Shown: positions 10,664 through 22,727, counted from the first letter of the stretch. The stretch is DNA of 64,000 bases from Hyphomonadaceae bacterium JAD_PAG50586_4 (GCA_023242925.1 CP096134.1:1507501-1571500); one strand, 5' to 3'. Translations and numbers: made by a program. The notes: generated by a model not told the origin, from the letters alone.

Positions 10664-11443
10664 TTAGCGCGGCGCCATGCGGATGCCGCCGTCGAGGCGG
10701 ACATCTTCGCCGTTGAAGTACGAGTTGCGGCACATCTCGACCGCGAGGCTCGCATATTCTTCCGGCATGCCGAGGCGCTTTGGGTAGAGCACGGAAGCGC
10801 CGAGCGCCGCCTTCACGTTTTCCGGCGCGCCCTGCAGCAGTGGCGTGTTGAAGATGCCCGGCAGGATCGTGTTGACGCGAATGCCTTCGCTCGAAAGATC
10901 GCGCGCGATCGGCAGCGTCATACCGACAACGCCGCCTTTCGATGCAGAGTAAGCGGCTTGGCCGATTTGGCCGTCTTCAGCGGCGACGGACGCCGTGTTG
11001 ACGATCGCTCCGCGTTCGCCGTGTTCGCCTGGCTCGAGCGTCATCATGCCGGCAGCGGACTTGGCGATGCAGCGGAAGGTGCCGACAAGGTTGATCTGGA
11101 TGATGCGGTCGAAATTTTCGAGCGGGAAGTGCTTGATCTCGCCGCTGGTCTTGTCGCGGCTGGCGGTCTTGATCGCGTTGCCGGTGCCGGCGCAATTGAT
11201 CAGGATGCGCTCTTGGCCGATGGCGGCGCGCGCTTTGGCGAAGCCTTCGTCCACGCTCTTATCGTCGGTCACGTTGACGTTGCAGAAGACGCCGCCGATT
11301 TCCTTGGCGACGGCTTCGCCTTTTTCGGCGTTCATGTCGAAGATGGCGACCTTAACGCCTTCCTTCGCCAGCGCTCGCGCGGTTGCCGCGCCTAGACCGC
11401 TCGCGCCGCCGGTCACGACGGCAGAGATACCTGACAGATTCAC
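10664..11443 (-). CDS. 3-hydroxyacyl-CoA dehydrogenase-like SDR (HSD17B10/FadB2 type)
   Basis: 259 aa SDR. TGGASGLGAATARAL at about 11-25 is the NAD-binding loop, LINCAGTG near 82 is the N-A-G motif, and YSASKGG near 160 holds the catalytic Tyr and Lys. The long insertion DKTSGEIKHFPLENFDRIIQ and the end RLDGGIRMAPR are typical of the type II 3-hydroxyacyl-CoA / 2-methyl-3-hydroxybutyryl-CoA dehydrogenases of branched-chain amino acid and fatty acid breakdown. The family call is firmer than the substrate. Confidence 0.8.
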   Translation of the reverse strand: MNLSGISAVVTGGASGLGAATARALAKEGVKVAIFDMNAEKGEAVAKEIGGVFCNVNVTDDKSVDEGFAKARAAIGQERILINCAGTGNAIKTASRDKTSGEIKHFPLENFDRIIQINLVGTFRCIAKSAAGMMTLEPGEHGERGAIVNTASVAAEDGQIGQAAYSASKGGVVGMTLPIARDLSSEGIRVNTILPGIFNTPLLQGAPENVKAALGASVLYPKRLGMPEEYASLAVEMCRNSYFNGEDVRLDGGIRMAPR

Positions 11444-11570
11444 GTTACGCCTCCCTTGAGATTTCGGGTGCGACAGCGCGCGCCATCGCCTTCGCTGACG
11501 GTCTTATCGGAGCGCCGCAACGGAAGGCCAAGCCCGTTTTTACAATGAGGCGCCTGTCGGTAGCGACAGG

Positions 11571-12197
11571 TTAGGCTTGCTTCGCCATCAAGGCGTTATC
11601 AAGTTCGTTGGCGCGCTTGGCGGCTTCGCGATTTTGAATGCGCGCGACATACTCCGCAAAGCCCGGACGCGCTTCCATGCTGCCGAATTGCAGGCCCCAG
11701 CCGATGTGCGAGCCGAGATAGACGTCCGCCGCGGTGAAGCGGCCGCCGAGCAGGTATTCGTTTTGCGTGACGGCTTTTTCGAGCACGTCGAGCACTTCCT
11801 TCTGCGAGCCGTAACCGACCATCTGTTTGCGATCAGCGTCGGACGTGACGCCAAGTGAAGCATTGGTGGTGGCGGCTTCGACGGGGCCTGCGGCGAAGAA
11901 GAGCCAGCGATAATAGGGGCCGCGCAATTTATCGGTGGGAGCAGGCGCCAGGCCGGCTTGCGGGTATGCGTCCGCGAGGTAGGCGCAAATGGCTGCGCAT
12001 TCGGTGACGATTGCGTCGCCATGCTTGATGGCCGGCACTTTGCCCATTGGATTGATGGCCAGATATTCTGGCGCCTTCATCGTCGTGCCGTACTCGAGCA
12101 CGACTGTTTCGTAAGGCTGGCCGACCTCTTCAAGCATCCAGCGCGCAATGCGGCCGCGTGACATTGGGTTCGTGTAGAACGTCAACTTATCTGGCAT
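11571..12197 (-). CDS. Glutathione S-transferase family protein
   Basis: 208 aa. A thioredoxin-like N-terminal domain starts LTFYTNPMSRGRIARWMLEE, with the serine/arginine pair at the glutathione site, and has the cis-proline block GKVPAI near 53 followed by TECAAICAYLAD, the glutathione-contacting TE/S-A motif. The helical C-terminal domain contains LGGRFTAADVYLGS, the N-capping box typical of GSTs. Probably cytosolic detoxification or a glutathione-dependent enzyme. Same strand as the upstream SDR gene, 127 bp apart. Confidence 0.85.
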   Translation of the reverse strand: MPDKLTFYTNPMSRGRIARWMLEEVGQPYETVVLEYGTTMKAPEYLAINPMGKVPAIKHGDAIVTECAAICAYLADAYPQAGLAPAPTDKLRGPYYRWLFFAAGPVEAATTNASLGVTSDADRKQMVGYGSQKEVLDVLEKAVTQNEYLLGGRFTAADVYLGSHIGWGLQFGSMEARPGFAEYVARIQNREAAKRANELDNALMAKQA

Positions 12198-12291
12198 CGA
12201 GGCCTCCCACCTTTGGTTGCGAGAACGAAGCGCGAACTTGGCGCCAAGTCAACCCCGAGACTTATAGGGCGTGACACGCCATAAATTGGGC

Positions 12292-12651
12292 ATGGCATCG
12301 AAAAAATCCGTCACGCTCTACGGCATCAAAAACTGCGACACGATGAAGAAGGCGCGCACTTGGCTCGATGAGCACGGCGTCGCGTACGCGTTCCATGATT
12401 ACAAGGCCGAGGGCGTCACCAAGGCCACATTGGAGCGGTGGGCCAAGGATGTGAGCTGGGAAATCTTGCTCAATCGCGCCGGCGCGACGTTCAAGAAACT
12501 GCCCGACAAGGATCGCGAGAGTCTCACCGAGAAGAAGGCGATTGCGCTGATGGAGGCGCAACCCTCGATGATCAAGCGCCCGGTGCTGGATGTGGGCGGC
12601 AAGCTCACCGTGGGATTCAAGCCAGAGATTTACGCCAAGCTGTTCGCCTGA
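12292..12651 (+). CDS. ArsC/Spx-family thioredoxin-fold protein (YffB-like)
   Basis: About 119 aa. It begins MASKKSVTLYGIKNCDTMKKARTW, with the single N-terminal cysteine in a K-N-C-D-T motif, and has AEPS/KRPVLDVGGKLTVGF near the end, the R-P-V block of the ArsC/Spx fold. Close relatives (YffB) are not proven arsenate reductases, so I call only the fold. ATG 12292 fits the family start; an in-frame GTG at 12271 would add seven residues. It is the last chromosomal gene before the element and would originally have preceded dusA. Confidence 0.78.
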   Translation: MASKKSVTLYGIKNCDTMKKARTWLDEHGVAYAFHDYKAEGVTKATLERWAKDVSWEILLNRAGATFKKLPDKDRESLTEKKAIALMEAQPSMIKRPVLDVGGKLTVGFKPEIYAKLFA

Positions 12652-12727
12652 GCCGGGCGCTACACACGAAAAGCGCCGCTTTGCCTGGACAGAAGCGGCT
12701 TATCTCGCCATCTCCAGCAGCGTTGTC

Positions 12728-12808
12728 ATGAAACGCCTGTCGCACAAATTCTGCGTTGCGCCGCTGATGGATTGGAGTGAAATGCCAATATTATCAAAGC
12801 TAAACTGA
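12728..12808 (+). pseudogene. dusA: Displaced 5' end of dusA at the left element boundary
   Basis: ATG 12728 opens a frame beginning MKRLSHKFCVAPLMDWSE that matches the N terminus of DusA (compare HRFCIAPMMDWTDR in the intact gene at 60192) and then runs into unrelated sequence and a stop. This is what remains of the host gene's own start and promoter side after an element recombined into it. Confidence 0.85.
12748..12776 (+). other. attL: left copy of the dusA recombination site
   Basis: ATTCTGC, TTGCGCC and TGATGGATTGGA (12765-12776) recur in the same spacing at 60215-60243. Differences lie at three to four positions between the blocks, so the crossover must fall inside one of the identical stretches, most simply the 12-base TGATGGATTGGA. 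Confidence 0.75.
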
Positions 12809-12813
12809 GCCTC

Positions 12814-12831
12814 GTGTGCACTTTGTGTGCA
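12814..12831 (+). repeat. Element-end repeat, left copy (possible integrase arm site)
   Basis: GTGTGCACTTTGTGTGCA, matching GTGTGCACTNTGTGTGCA at the right end (60083 and, inverted, 60140). A half copy GTGTGCAC follows at 12868. It lies 38 bp inside attL, the distance expected for arm-type binding sites of a tyrosine integrase or Xis. The 450 bp from 12652 to 13103 otherwise hold only the dusA fragment; I see no gene. Confidence 0.6.
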
Positions 12832-13103
12832 TGCCTTGGCTGCGTACCCCTTATCTCTTGCATTGACGTGTGCACCGCGCGTCGCGCGCGATATGTGGGA
12901 ATGGCAAGGATGACGCGGGCGACCCGCCGATGTGTTGGACGTCGCGCGGCTTTAGGCGAGCACTGCTTTGGCGTTGGACTCGCGTCGCGGATATTCCGTC
13001 AGGTCCCAGGGTCTACGATGTCGTCGATCTGGCCGATGGCCGCGACAAGCTTGGCGCGAGCAGCAAACAATTGATCTGCGACTAACGCCGGCCTTCTGCC
13101 AGC

Positions 13104-13373
13104 TTACGACAAGACGCTGTCTAGGACTTCAGCGGCTTGTCCGATGATGGCGATGAGGTTGGAGCCGCTGGGGCCGCATGCGCCGGAGAGCCAGTTCTTC
13201 GCCGTCCGCTCGCTCGCGCCCGTCCAACGCATCGGGCGTTGAACGGCTTGGTGCGAGCCGCCAAGTTCCTTTCTCAAGGCACGCGCGATAGCGCGAGCGT
13301 AGGCGGTGTTTCGGCTCCCGCCGTCGGCGCCATTTCCAGATTGGTGCAAATCCTTGCCCGTTTTTGGCAACAT
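13104..13373 (-). CDS. Small HTH-like protein of mobile islands
   Basis: 89 aa from ATG 13373. The central part, RNTAYARAIARALRKELG followed by RWTGASERTAKNWLSG, looks like a helix-turn-helix with recognition helix ASERTAKNWL. Proteins of this look recur, as I recall, in proteobacterial islands, usually annotated as hypothetical. It could regulate element genes. It lies just inside the left end, in a zone of decayed genes, so it may itself be a leftover. Confidence 0.5.
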   Translation of the reverse strand: MLPKTGKDLHQSGNGADGGSRNTAYARAIARALRKELGGSHQAVQRPMRWTGASERTAKNWLSGACGPSGSNLIAIIGQAAEVLDSVLS

Positions 13374-13396
13374 CTTTCTGTCGCTCCGTGGCTACA

Positions 13397-13860
13397 ATGA
13401 TCGCAGCCCGGGATGCGATCGCTGAGATCGACGCTTCGATCGAAGATCTGGCGCGTGGAACCCACGCGTGGACTAACGGCCGACTCGAGGAAGAGGAGGC
13501 AGGGCATTATCGCCAGGACGATTTAATGACATTTGCGGCGCACTTCGGCGGTGAACCGATGCGCGGTAGGGACGCTTGGAGCGCGCGCCAAGCGACGGCG
13601 GTCAAGCAGTTCGAGTCCGGATCGGGCGCCGCGGAACTCGTCAACGTGATCACCGGCGGCGATGTCGCCGTGGTGGTGCTAGTGGAACGAAACGCGGTGC
13701 GCTTTGTGGGGCAGACGGCGGCGCAGCGTTGGGATTTGCGCACCACACAGGTCTTTCGCAAGGAAGCGCCGGGCAAGTGGACGCGACTGCACCGTCACGC
13801 CGATCCACTCATCGATTTCCGGCCGCTCCCAGCCACACTCGCCTTGGCGAGGGGGAGTAG
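13397..13860 (+). CDS. SnoaL-like / NTF2-fold protein, frame lost near its stop
   Basis: About 150 aa from ATG 13397. The pattern fits nuclear-transport-factor-2-like SnoaL/DUF4440 proteins: an early ...WTNGRLEEEEAGHYRQDDLM helix, a central strand pair VAVVVLVERNAVRF, and the ending KWTRLHRHADPLIDFRPL. The frame has no stop at the family's normal end and stays open by chance for almost 1 kb. One more G in the run at 13853-13857 (five Gs) would give ...LARGE and the TAG at 13858-13860. Function unknown; NTF2-like proteins include isomerases, hydrolases and ligand binders. Confidence 0.6.
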
Positions 13861-13861
13861 T

Positions 13862-14008
13862 TGCGATTGCTCAAGTCGATCACATCATTCTTGCCGTCAA
13901 TGGTCCTCGCGCCCGCCGAAAAACTCTTCGAGCGGCTCGGGCTTGAGGCCCAACGGGGGCAAACATGGCGACGCCGGAACTGCAAGCATGTACATGCCAC
14001 TTGGCAAT
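13862..14008 (+). pseudogene. VOC/glyoxalase-family fragment
   Basis: VAIAQVDHIILAV, then LAPAEKLFERLGLEAQRG and KHGDAGTASMYMPLGNER are the N-terminal half of a vicinal-oxygen-chelate (glyoxalase-like) protein, read in three frames. The slips are at about 13902 (one base extra in AATGGTCCTCGC) and at the five-G run near 13966. The match stops at about 14008, where IS3 sequence begins, so the gene is truncated as well as frameshifted. Confidence 0.65.
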
Positions 14009-14440
14009 GAGCGTAGTGCGAGGACGCATGGCGTTGTAGTGACGCCGCATGCTTCGATCAGCACCCTCGTTCCCGGAACGGTAGAAATCTCGCGGCTGAG
14101 CAGCTCATCGCTCTTGAAGCTTTCGACGTTGCTATTCTCCCAGGGCTGCCGGGCTCGATGTAGGCGGTCTTGGCGCGCCGACATTGGCGATCCATGCGCG
14201 TACCGCCTTGGCGACAAATTCGCGTCCGTTGTCGCTGCGCGCATGCTCTGGCGCGTCACGCGCAACCATCAGATCGGCCAGCACGTCGATCACGTCGCTC
14301 GAGTTGAGCCGCCGCGCCACCCGGATCGCCAAAGCCTCGCTGGAAAATTCAGCAACCACGCAGAGCACTCGGATATTGCGATTGTCATGGCTAAGCTGCT
14401 CGACGAAGTCCTATGCCCAAACGCGCGCCCAACGGCGAGG
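14005..14440 (-). pseudogene. IS3-family transposase (OrfB, rve domain) remnant
   Basis: On the minus strand the pieces DFVEQLSHDNRNIRVLCVV, RSDNGREFVAKAVRAWIA, KTAYIEPGSPWENSNVESF and MRRHYNAMRP are successive parts of an IS3 integrase-core transposase (D...D-x35-E type). It is broken by a stop (VWA*DF) and at least two frame changes, and no inverted repeats are visible. A dead fragment. Confidence 0.75.
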
Positions 14441-14509
14441 GCTGGCCTATGTCGCTGCGGCATGGAATTTGCGCACGGGCAAATTCGTCGGCTGGGCCGT
14501 GCGCGAGAC

Positions 14510-14715
14510 GTGCACGGGTGGGGTGGCCGTTGCCGCCTCGGCGCGATCAAGCGTAGCGCGCACGGTCAGCGCGAATGCCGAGCCCCGGCCCAGTACGCTT
14601 TTTGCGTGCACATCGCCGCCAAGCAACTGGGCCAGTTTTCTCGTAATGGTGAGGCCCAGGCCGGTGCCGCCGAACTTTGGACCCGCCGGAGGCGTGGGGG
14701 ACGCCAGGTTGAGAT
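14510..14715 (-). pseudogene. C-terminal fragment of a histidine kinase
   Basis: [20 protein letters not shown] is a textbook G2 box of a HATPase_c domain, followed by [13 protein letters not shown], the last strands of the domain. Upstream the match fades before the IS1182-type insertion at 14775. The remainder of the kinase is not found beyond the IS. Remnant only. Confidence 0.7.
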
Positions 14716-14774
14716 CACCAGCAGCCGAAGGTCGAGCGCCTTCTTCAGTGCGTCGAGAGCAGCCCGTTGCGGCC

Positions 14775-16347
14775 GAGGCTGTGTGAAAACGGCGAAGCAG
14801 TTCAAGCTTTCTGCGGTTAGGCGGGAGGCTTTGCGATGAAGCGGTTCGTGGAGGGCGTGGCGCGCGATCAGGGCGGGCTGTTTCCTGCGCATCTTGAGGA
14901 CTTCGTCGACGAAGACAATCCGGTTCGCGCGGTCGACGCCTTCGTGGATAAATTGGATCTGCGCGCGCTCGGCTTCGAGGCGGTCGATCCCAGCGCCACT
15001 GGCCGGCCTGGCTATCATCCCGCGGTTTTGTTGAAGCTCTACATTTACGGCTATCTCAACGCAGTCCCTTCCAGCCGACGCCTGGAGCGGGAAGCCGGGC
15101 GCAATGTCGAGCTGATGTGGCTGACCGAGCGTTTGGCGCCCGATCACAAGACCATCGCCGACTTCCGCAAGGATCATGGGGCGGCGATCCAACAAGCCTG
15201 TGCGCAATTTGTGATGCTGTGCCGCGAATTGGGTCTGTTTTCGAAAGCGATCGTCGCCATCGACGGCAGCAAGTTCAAAGCCGTCAACTCACGCGACAAC
15301 AACTTCACTGCGAACAAGGTCGAAAAGCGCATCGAACAGGCCGAGGTCCATATCGCCCGTTATCTGACGGCGCTGGAGCGCGCCGACCGGCAAGGCGGGG
15401 AGATCGCCGAAGAAAAGACACCGCGCCTGAAAGAGAAAATCGAGCGCCTGCGCCAACGGGTCGAGGATTTGCGTGCAATGGGCGAAGCGCTCAAAGCAGC
15501 GCCCGACGGGCAAGTCTCGCTGACCGATCCCGACGCGCGCGCTATGTCGAGCCGCGGCAAGGGGACCGACGTTGTCGGTTACAATGTTCAATTCGCCGTC
15601 GATGCTGAGCACCATTTGATCCTCGCGCACGACGTCACCAACATCGGCAATGACCGCGCACAGCTCGTATCGATGGGTGAAAAGGCGCGCGACGCCAGCG
15701 GACACGCATCGATCACTGTGCTGGCCGACCGAGGCTATTACAGCGGCGATCAGATCGTCGCCTGCGACGGGACGGGTGTGGAGCCGATTGTGCCCAAGAC
15801 GGAGACTTCGGGCGGGGCATTGCGCGGACGCTTCACAATCCAGGACTTCATCTACGACCACGAGCATGACCGTTACACATGCCCGGCCGGTCAAGTCCTG
15901 ACGCAGGCGAAGAAGCGCTCCACACGCGGGCCCGACCCCGACTTTGTGCGCTACCGTAACCTCGAAGCCTGCGGCGCCTGCCCGCTCAAACCTCGATGCA
16001 CGGCGGAGAGATTTCAGCAGATCAGACGATGGAAGCATGACGATGTGCTCGATGCGATGCAGCGGCGACTCGAGCGCATGCCGAAAGCCATGACCATTCG
16101 CCGACGGACGGTCGAACATCCTTTCGGGACCATCAAGGCCTGGATGGGCGCGACGCACTTCCTCACCAGGACGCTACCCAAGGTGAAAACCGAGATGAGC
16201 CTCCAGGTGCTGGCTTACAATCTAAAGCGGATGATGGCGCTCCTCGGCGTCGGCCCGCTGATCGAAGCGATCGCCGCGTGAGCCTCGCGCCCTGAAACGC
16301 AAGCGGAAACTGGAGCGCAAAATCTCGGCGCGTTTTCACACAGCCTC
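14775..16347 (+). mobile_element. IS1182-family insertion sequence, intact
   Basis: A 1,573-bp element with perfect 17-bp terminal inverted repeats, GAGGCTGTGTGAAAACG at 14775-14791 and its complement at 16331-16347. It is flanked on both sides by GGCC (14771-14774 and 16348-16351), a 4-bp target duplication. One transposase gene fills it. The sequence looks intact and may still be mobile. Confidence 0.9.
14836..16281 (+). CDS. IS1182-family transposase
   Basis: 481 aa. An N-terminal DUF772-like region ([20 protein letters not shown] near residue 72) is followed by a DDE catalytic domain with [19 protein letters not shown] (first D), [15 protein letters not shown] (second D) and [17 protein letters not shown] (E). 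Between them are a coiled-coil-like insertion (about 155-220) and a zinc-ribbon-like CPAGQVL...[10 protein letters not shown] cluster. Length and motif order are normal for the family and the frame is unbroken. Confidence 0.92.
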   Translation: MKRFVEGVARDQGGLFPAHLEDFVDEDNPVRAVDAFVDKLDLRALGFEAVDPSATGRPGYHPAVLLKLYIYGYLNAVPSSRRLEREAGRNVELMWLTERLAPDHKTIADFRKDHGAAIQQACAQFVMLCRELGLFSKAIVAIDGSKFKAVNSRDNNFTANKVEKRIEQAEVHIARYLTALERADRQGGEIAEEKTPRLKEKIERLRQRVEDLRAMGEALKAAPDGQVSLTDPDARAMSSRGKGTDVVGYNVQFAVDAEHHLILAHDVTNIGNDRAQLVSMGEKARDASGHASITVLADRGYYSGDQIVACDGTGVEPIVPKTETSGGALRGRFTIQDFIYDHEHDRYTCPAGQVLTQAKKRSTRGPDPDFVRYRNLEACGACPLKPRCTAERFQQIRRWKHDDVLDAMQRRLERMPKAMTIRRRTVEHPFGTIKAWMGATHFLTRTLPKVKTEMSLQVLAYNLKRMMALLGVGPLIEAIAA

Positions 16348-18614
<2,267 letters not shown>

Positions 18615-18633
18615 GGCATTGGGGGCTCAGGCG

Positions 18634-18900
18634 ATGAAGCTCGCGCAACGCCTCGATCTGGGCGCCGCCGCGCCGCTCAAGCAAGCTCTGCTTGCCGCGC
18701 GAGGCGCCGCGATCGCGATCGACGCCTCGGATGTGGAGCACCTCGGCGCGCTCTGCTTGCAAGCGCTGCTGGCGGCGAAAGCGGCGTGGGCGAACGATAG
18801 CTGCGCTTTCCGCATCATCGATCCCTCGCCAGCGTTCCTCGAAGCGGGACGGCTGATGATGGGCGAGCATCGCCTTGCAGAGGAAGGAGCATCCGCGTGA
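18634..18900 (+). CDS. STAS-domain protein of the che operon
   Basis: About 88 aa. AAIAIDASDVEHLGALCLQALLAAKAAW fits a STAS fold, with the D-A-S strand and the helix carrying the usual Ser/Thr position, here degenerate. In Caulobacter a short protein sits in the same slot between mcpA and cheY1. It probably has a regulatory partner role in the receptor or kinase array. Its stop overlaps the next start (GTGA), showing coupling. Confidence 0.65.
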   Translation: MKLAQRLDLGAAAPLKQALLAARGAAIAIDASDVEHLGALCLQALLAAKAAWANDSCAFRIIDPSPAFLEAGRLMMGEHRLAEEGASA

Positions 18901-19263
18901 GCAAGACCATTCTGACCGTCGATGACTCGCGAATGATGCGTGAGATGCTGCTGATGGTGCTGAAAGGCGCCGGCTTCAACGTCATCCAAGCGGAGGATGG
19001 TCAAGCCGGGCTTGAAGCGCTGCCCGAGGCCAATCCCCACGTCATCATCACAGACATCAACATGCCAAGGCTTGATGGCTACGGCTTCATCGAAGGCGTG
19101 CGCCGCGACGAGCGCTTTCGCGCAACGCCGATCATCGTGCTCTCCACCGAAAGCAGCCCCGAAAAGAAGGGCCGCGCGCGTACGGCCGGCGCCACGGGCT
19201 GGATCGTCAAGCCGTTCAACGAGATCCTCGTTGCTCGACGTCGTTCGTAAAGTCTCGGGTTAA
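18897..19263 (+). CDS. cheY: CheY response regulator, frameshifted at its end
   Basis: A single-domain receiver of about 121 aa. TVDDSRMMREML holds the acidic pair, VIITDINMPRLDGYGF the phosphoacceptor Asp (about 52), VLSTES the Thr/Ser switch, and GWIVKPFN the lysine. The open frame then gives a false tail VARRRS and stops at 19250. Adding one frame step near 19226 (GAGATCCTCGTTG) restores LLDVVRKVSG and a stop at 19263, 10 bases before cheA. Start GTG 18897 overlaps the STAS gene stop. Confidence 0.85.
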
Positions 19264-19272
19264 GGGGCGGCG

Positions 19273-21393
19273 ATGGATTCTCTCGACTCAATCCGGATTA
19301 CCTACTTCCAGGAATGCGACGAACTGCTCGCCGACTTGGAGCAGAACCTGCTCATGCTCGAAGCCGGCGAAGGCGATGGCGACACGATCAACGCCGTCTT
19401 CCGCGCGGTTCACTCGGTCAAGGGCGGCGCTGGCGCGTTTGGATTCGAAGCCTTGGTGGCGTTCGCGCACATCTTCGAGACGACGCTCGACGACATGAGA
19501 TCGGGCAAGCTCGATGCGGATGCCGACGTCATCAAGATCATGTTGCGCGCCTCGGACGCGCTGGTCGATCATGTCCAGGCCGCAAAGGGCAAAGGCACGG
19601 TCAACGAAGACCGCGCCGCGACCATCACCCAAGAACTTGAGGCGCTGGTTGGCGGCGGCGAGGCTGCCGATGCAAGCGCTGGCGAGGGCGGTGACGACGG
19701 CTGGGGCTTCAAGCCGCTCGCGTTCGACATCGGCGGCTTGGCCGATGCCACGGCTGAGGGCATGATTCTGCACATGCGCCCGACCGCCGCAATGTATGTG
19801 AAGGGTCACGACGCTGTTTTGTTCCTGAGGGAGCTGGAGCGCACCGGACCATGTGAGATAGAGATCGACACATCGGCGCTGCCGGGCCTCGATGCGCTCG
19901 ATCCGGAAGCGTCATACCTGACTTGGACCGTGCGCTGGGGCGCCGCCGTGGACGAAGTCGCGGTGCGCGACGTGTTCGACTTCGTCGGCGAGGATTGCCC
20001 GATCGAAATCGTGCGCGAAGCGGTGGCCATCCAGGAGTTGGAGGCCGGGCCGGTGGATCCTCCGCCCATCGACATCGAGGCGATGCTCGCAAGCGTTCGC
20101 GAGACCGCAGGGCCAGCTGTTGCGAGCGCGGACGAGAAGGGCGAAAAGCCCGCTCAGCCCGCCGCCAAGACTGAAAGCAAAGCCGCGGGCGCCGCCGCCA
20201 CCATTCGCGTTGATCTCGAGCGCGTCGATCGCATGATCGATCTGGTCGGCGAACTCGTCATCAATCAGGCGATGCTGGCCCAGCGCGTCGCCGAGAGCGA
20301 GCTTGGCCGCTCGTCTTCGATCTCGATGGGCCTCGATGAACTCGAAGCGCTGACCCGCGAAATCCAAGACAGCGTCATGGCCATCCGCGCTCAACCAGTC
20401 AAATCAGTGTTTCAGCGCATGCCGCGCCTGGTGCGCGAACTCGCCGGCGCTACCGGCAAGGATGTGCGCCTGGTCATGGAGGGTGAGGGCACCGAGGTCG
20501 ACAAAACGGTGATCGAGCGGCTGTCCGATCCGATCACGCATATGTTGCGCAACGCCATCGATCACGGGCTGGAAACCCCGGAGGAGCGCGCCGCCGCCGG
20601 CAAACCGGTCGAAGGCGTGGTGCGCCTGGCGGCGCTGCATCGTTCGGGACGCATTGTTATCGAGGTGGACGATGACGGCAAAGGCATCAATCGCCCCGTC
20701 GTTCGCCAGATCGCCGTCAAGAAAGGGCTGATCGCCGCCGACGCACCCCTCACCGACGATGAAATCGACAACCTCATCTTCCTGCCCGGCTTCTCGACGG
20801 CGACGGCCGTGTCCAACATTTCCGGCCGCGGCGTCGGCATGGACGTGGTCAAGCGCTCGATCCAAGCGCTTGGCGGGCGGATTTCTATCGCCTCCAATCC
20901 CGGCCGGGGGTCCACCTTTACATTGTCCTTGCCGCTGACGCTCGCGGTGCTCGACGGCATGGTGATCAGCGTCGGCGACCAGACGCTGGTGGCGCCGCTG
21001 ACCGCCATTGTTGAAACGCTGCGCCCGAAGCCGGACGAAGTGCGTCCGCTTGGGCCGGACGCCGCGGTGTTGGCCGTGCGCGGCGCGCACGTGCCGCTGA
21101 TCGATGTCGGCGTGGCGCTCGGACTGCGGCGCACGCCGATCGATGCGACCAGCGGCGTCATTTTGCTGGTGGAGGGCGAGGGCGGTGCGCGCGCCGGCCT
21201 CGTCGCCGACGAAATCCAAGGCCAACGCCAGGTCGTCATCAAGAGTCTTGAGGCCAATTACGCGCGCGTCGACGGCATTGCCGCCGCCACCATCTTGGGC
21301 GACGGCCGTGTGGCGCTGATCCTCGATGTCGACGCCATTATCGCGGCGCAGCGCGACCGCGCTGAGCCAAAACCCCTAGCCCTAGCGAGTTGA
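19273..21393 (+). CDS. cheA: Chemotaxis histidine kinase CheA
   Basis: 706 aa. The P1 Hpt domain has AVHSVKGGAGAFGF with the phosphorylated His at about 47. A central P2-like region spans about 140-270. A P3 dimerisation helix pair begins RVDLERVDRMIDLVGELVIN near 318. The P4 ATPase domain has MLRNAIDHGLETPEER and SGRGVGMDVVKRSIQALGG. The P5 CheW-like domain forms the end. It autophosphorylates on ATP and passes phosphate to CheY and CheB in the receptor array. A good AAGGGGCGGCG ribosome site precedes ATG 19273. Confidence 0.95.
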   Translation: MDSLDSIRITYFQECDELLADLEQNLLMLEAGEGDGDTINAVFRAVHSVKGGAGAFGFEALVAFAHIFETTLDDMRSGKLDADADVIKIMLRASDALVDHVQAAKGKGTVNEDRAATITQELEALVGGGEAADASAGEGGDDGWGFKPLAFDIGGLADATAEGMILHMRPTAAMYVKGHDAVLFLRELERTGPCEIEIDTSALPGLDALDPEASYLTWTVRWGAAVDEVAVRDVFDFVGEDCPIEIVREAVAIQELEAGPVDPPPIDIEAMLASVRETAGPAVASADEKGEKPAQPAAKTESKAAGAAATIRVDLERVDRMIDLVGELVINQAMLAQRVAESELGRSSSISMGLDELEALTREIQDSVMAIRAQPVKSVFQRMPRLVRELAGATGKDVRLVMEGEGTEVDKTVIERLSDPITHMLRNAIDHGLETPEERAAAGKPVEGVVRLAALHRSGRIVIEVDDDGKGINRPVVRQIAVKKGLIAADAPLTDDEIDNLIFLPGFSTATAVSNISGRGVGMDVVKRSIQALGGRISIASNPGRGSTFTLSLPLTLAVLDGMVISVGDQTLVAPLTAIVETLRPKPDEVRPLGPDAAVLAVRGAHVPLIDVGVALGLRRTPIDATSGVILLVEGEGGARAGLVADEIQGQRQVVIKSLEANYARVDGIAAATILGDGRVALILDVDAIIAAQRDRAEPKPLALAS

Positions 21394-21396
21394 GTC

Positions 21397-21858
21397 ATGG
21401 ATGCCGCCAAGTCTCACGCCGAGTTGCTGGAACTGATCTCGTTCCGCATTGGTGAACAGGAATTCTGCCTTGACATCATGGCCGTGCGCGAAGTGCGCGG
21501 CTGGGCGGCGGCGACGCCGCTGCCGCACTCGCCGCCCTATGTGCGCGGGATGATCAATCTGCGCGGCGCGGTGCTGCCCATTCTCGATCTGAAGTGCCGT
21601 CTCGGCCTCGGTGAAACCACACCGACACAACGCAGCGTGATCATCGTTGTCCACATCGGCCAGCGCCTGGTCGGGCTGCTGGTCGATGAGGTTTCGGAGG
21701 TGCTTGAAGTCGATCGCGGCACGATCCAGGCGACGCCGAGCGTCGGTTGCGGCACAGTCGAGACTTTCGTGCGCGGTATCATCCCGCTGGAAGGCCGTAT
21801 GCTGTCTTGGATCGAACTCGGCGAAATTCTTCCTGCCCAAGTCGAAGAGGCGGCATGA
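21397..21858 (+). CDS. cheW: Chemotaxis coupling protein CheW
   Basis: 153 aa. [22 protein letters not shown] at the N terminus, [19 protein letters not shown] and the [10 protein letters not shown] strand are the canonical CheW double-barrel signatures. It couples receptors to CheA. It starts 3 bp after the cheA stop and its own stop overlaps the cheR start (ATGA). Confidence 0.93.
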   Translation: MDAAKSHAELLELISFRIGEQEFCLDIMAVREVRGWAAATPLPHSPPYVRGMINLRGAVLPILDLKCRLGLGETTPTQRSVIIVVHIGQRLVGLLVDEVSEVLEVDRGTIQATPSVGCGTVETFVRGIIPLEGRMLSWIELGEILPAQVEEAA

Positions 21859-22727
21859 GCGCTCTTGCCGCCCAACGCACTGCGCGCGAGGATATGGGTG
21901 AAGGCGAGTACGCCTTCACCCATCGCAATTTCGAGCAAATCGCGCAAAAGCTCTATCATCTCTCGGGCATTCATTTGCACGAGGGCAAGGCGACGCTTGT
22001 CTATTCGCGGCTGGCCAAGCGCTTGCGCAAGCTCGGCCTGAACGATTTCGACGCGTATTGCGCGCTGATCAGCTCGGCCGAAGGCGAAGGCGAAATCCCA
22101 GACTTCATCAACGCGCTCACCACCAACCTCACCAAATTTTTCCGCGAGCCTCACCACTTCGATCATTTGAGCAAAAAGGTTCTTCCACAATTGGCGGCCG
22201 TGGCGCGCAGCGGCCAGCGCGTGCGGCTGTGGTCGGCGGCGTGTTCGAGCGGGGAAGAAGCCTATTCAATGGCGCTGTGCCTGTTCCAGGCGATGCCGGA
22301 CGCGCACCGCCACGACGTCAAAATCCTCGCCACCGACATCGACCAGAACATGGTCGCGACCGCGCGCGTGGGCCGTTATAGCGACGAAGCGGTCGCGCCA
22401 ATTCCCGCCGCCCTGCGCGAGCGCTGGATGAGCTGCGGCGAGGGCGACAAGCCCTGGCGCGTCAAAGACGACGTTCGCGCCGTGCTCGCGTTCAACGAAA
22501 TGAATCTGATCGGGCCCTGGCCGATGCGCGGCAAGTTCGACGTAATTTTCTGCCGCAATGTGGTCATCTATTTCGATGACCGCACCCAGACCGAGTTGTG
22601 GAAGCGCTTCCGGCAGGCGCTGGCGCCAGAGGGTAGGCTTTATGTCGGTCATTCCGAACGCGCCGATGAGCCCGGGCTCCAAACCGACGGATTGACCGTG
22701 TACAAAATGGCGGGAGCGGCGCGATGA
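21855..22727 (+). CDS. cheR: Chemotaxis methyltransferase CheR
   Basis: 290 aa. The N-terminal CheR helical domain ([16 protein letters not shown]) has [14 protein letters not shown]. The SAM-binding domain shows [16 protein letters not shown] (motif I), [15 protein letters not shown] (acidic loop) and [14 protein letters not shown]. It methylates receptor glutamates. ATG 21855 overlaps the cheW stop; an upstream in-frame start would overlap cheW too far. Confidence 0.93.
   Translation: MSALAAQRTAREDMGEGEYAFTHRNFEQIAQKLYHLSGIHLHEGKATLVYSRLAKRLRKLGLNDFDAYCALISSAEGEGEIPDFINALTTNLTKFFREPHHFDHLSKKVLPQLAAVARSGQRVRLWSAACSSGEEAYSMALCLFQAMPDAHRHDVKILATDIDQNMVATARVGRYSDEAVAPIPAALRERWMSCGEGDKPWRVKDDVRAVLAFNEMNLIGPWPMRGKFDVIFCRNVVIYFDDRTQTELWKRFRQALAPEGRLYVGHSERADEPGLQTDGLTVYKMAGAAR

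Noticed and set aside
13364..14839. A 491-codon open frame
   Set aside because: Only its first 150 codons match a protein family; the rest crosses VOC, IS3 and kinase fragments and is open by chance in GC-rich DNA.
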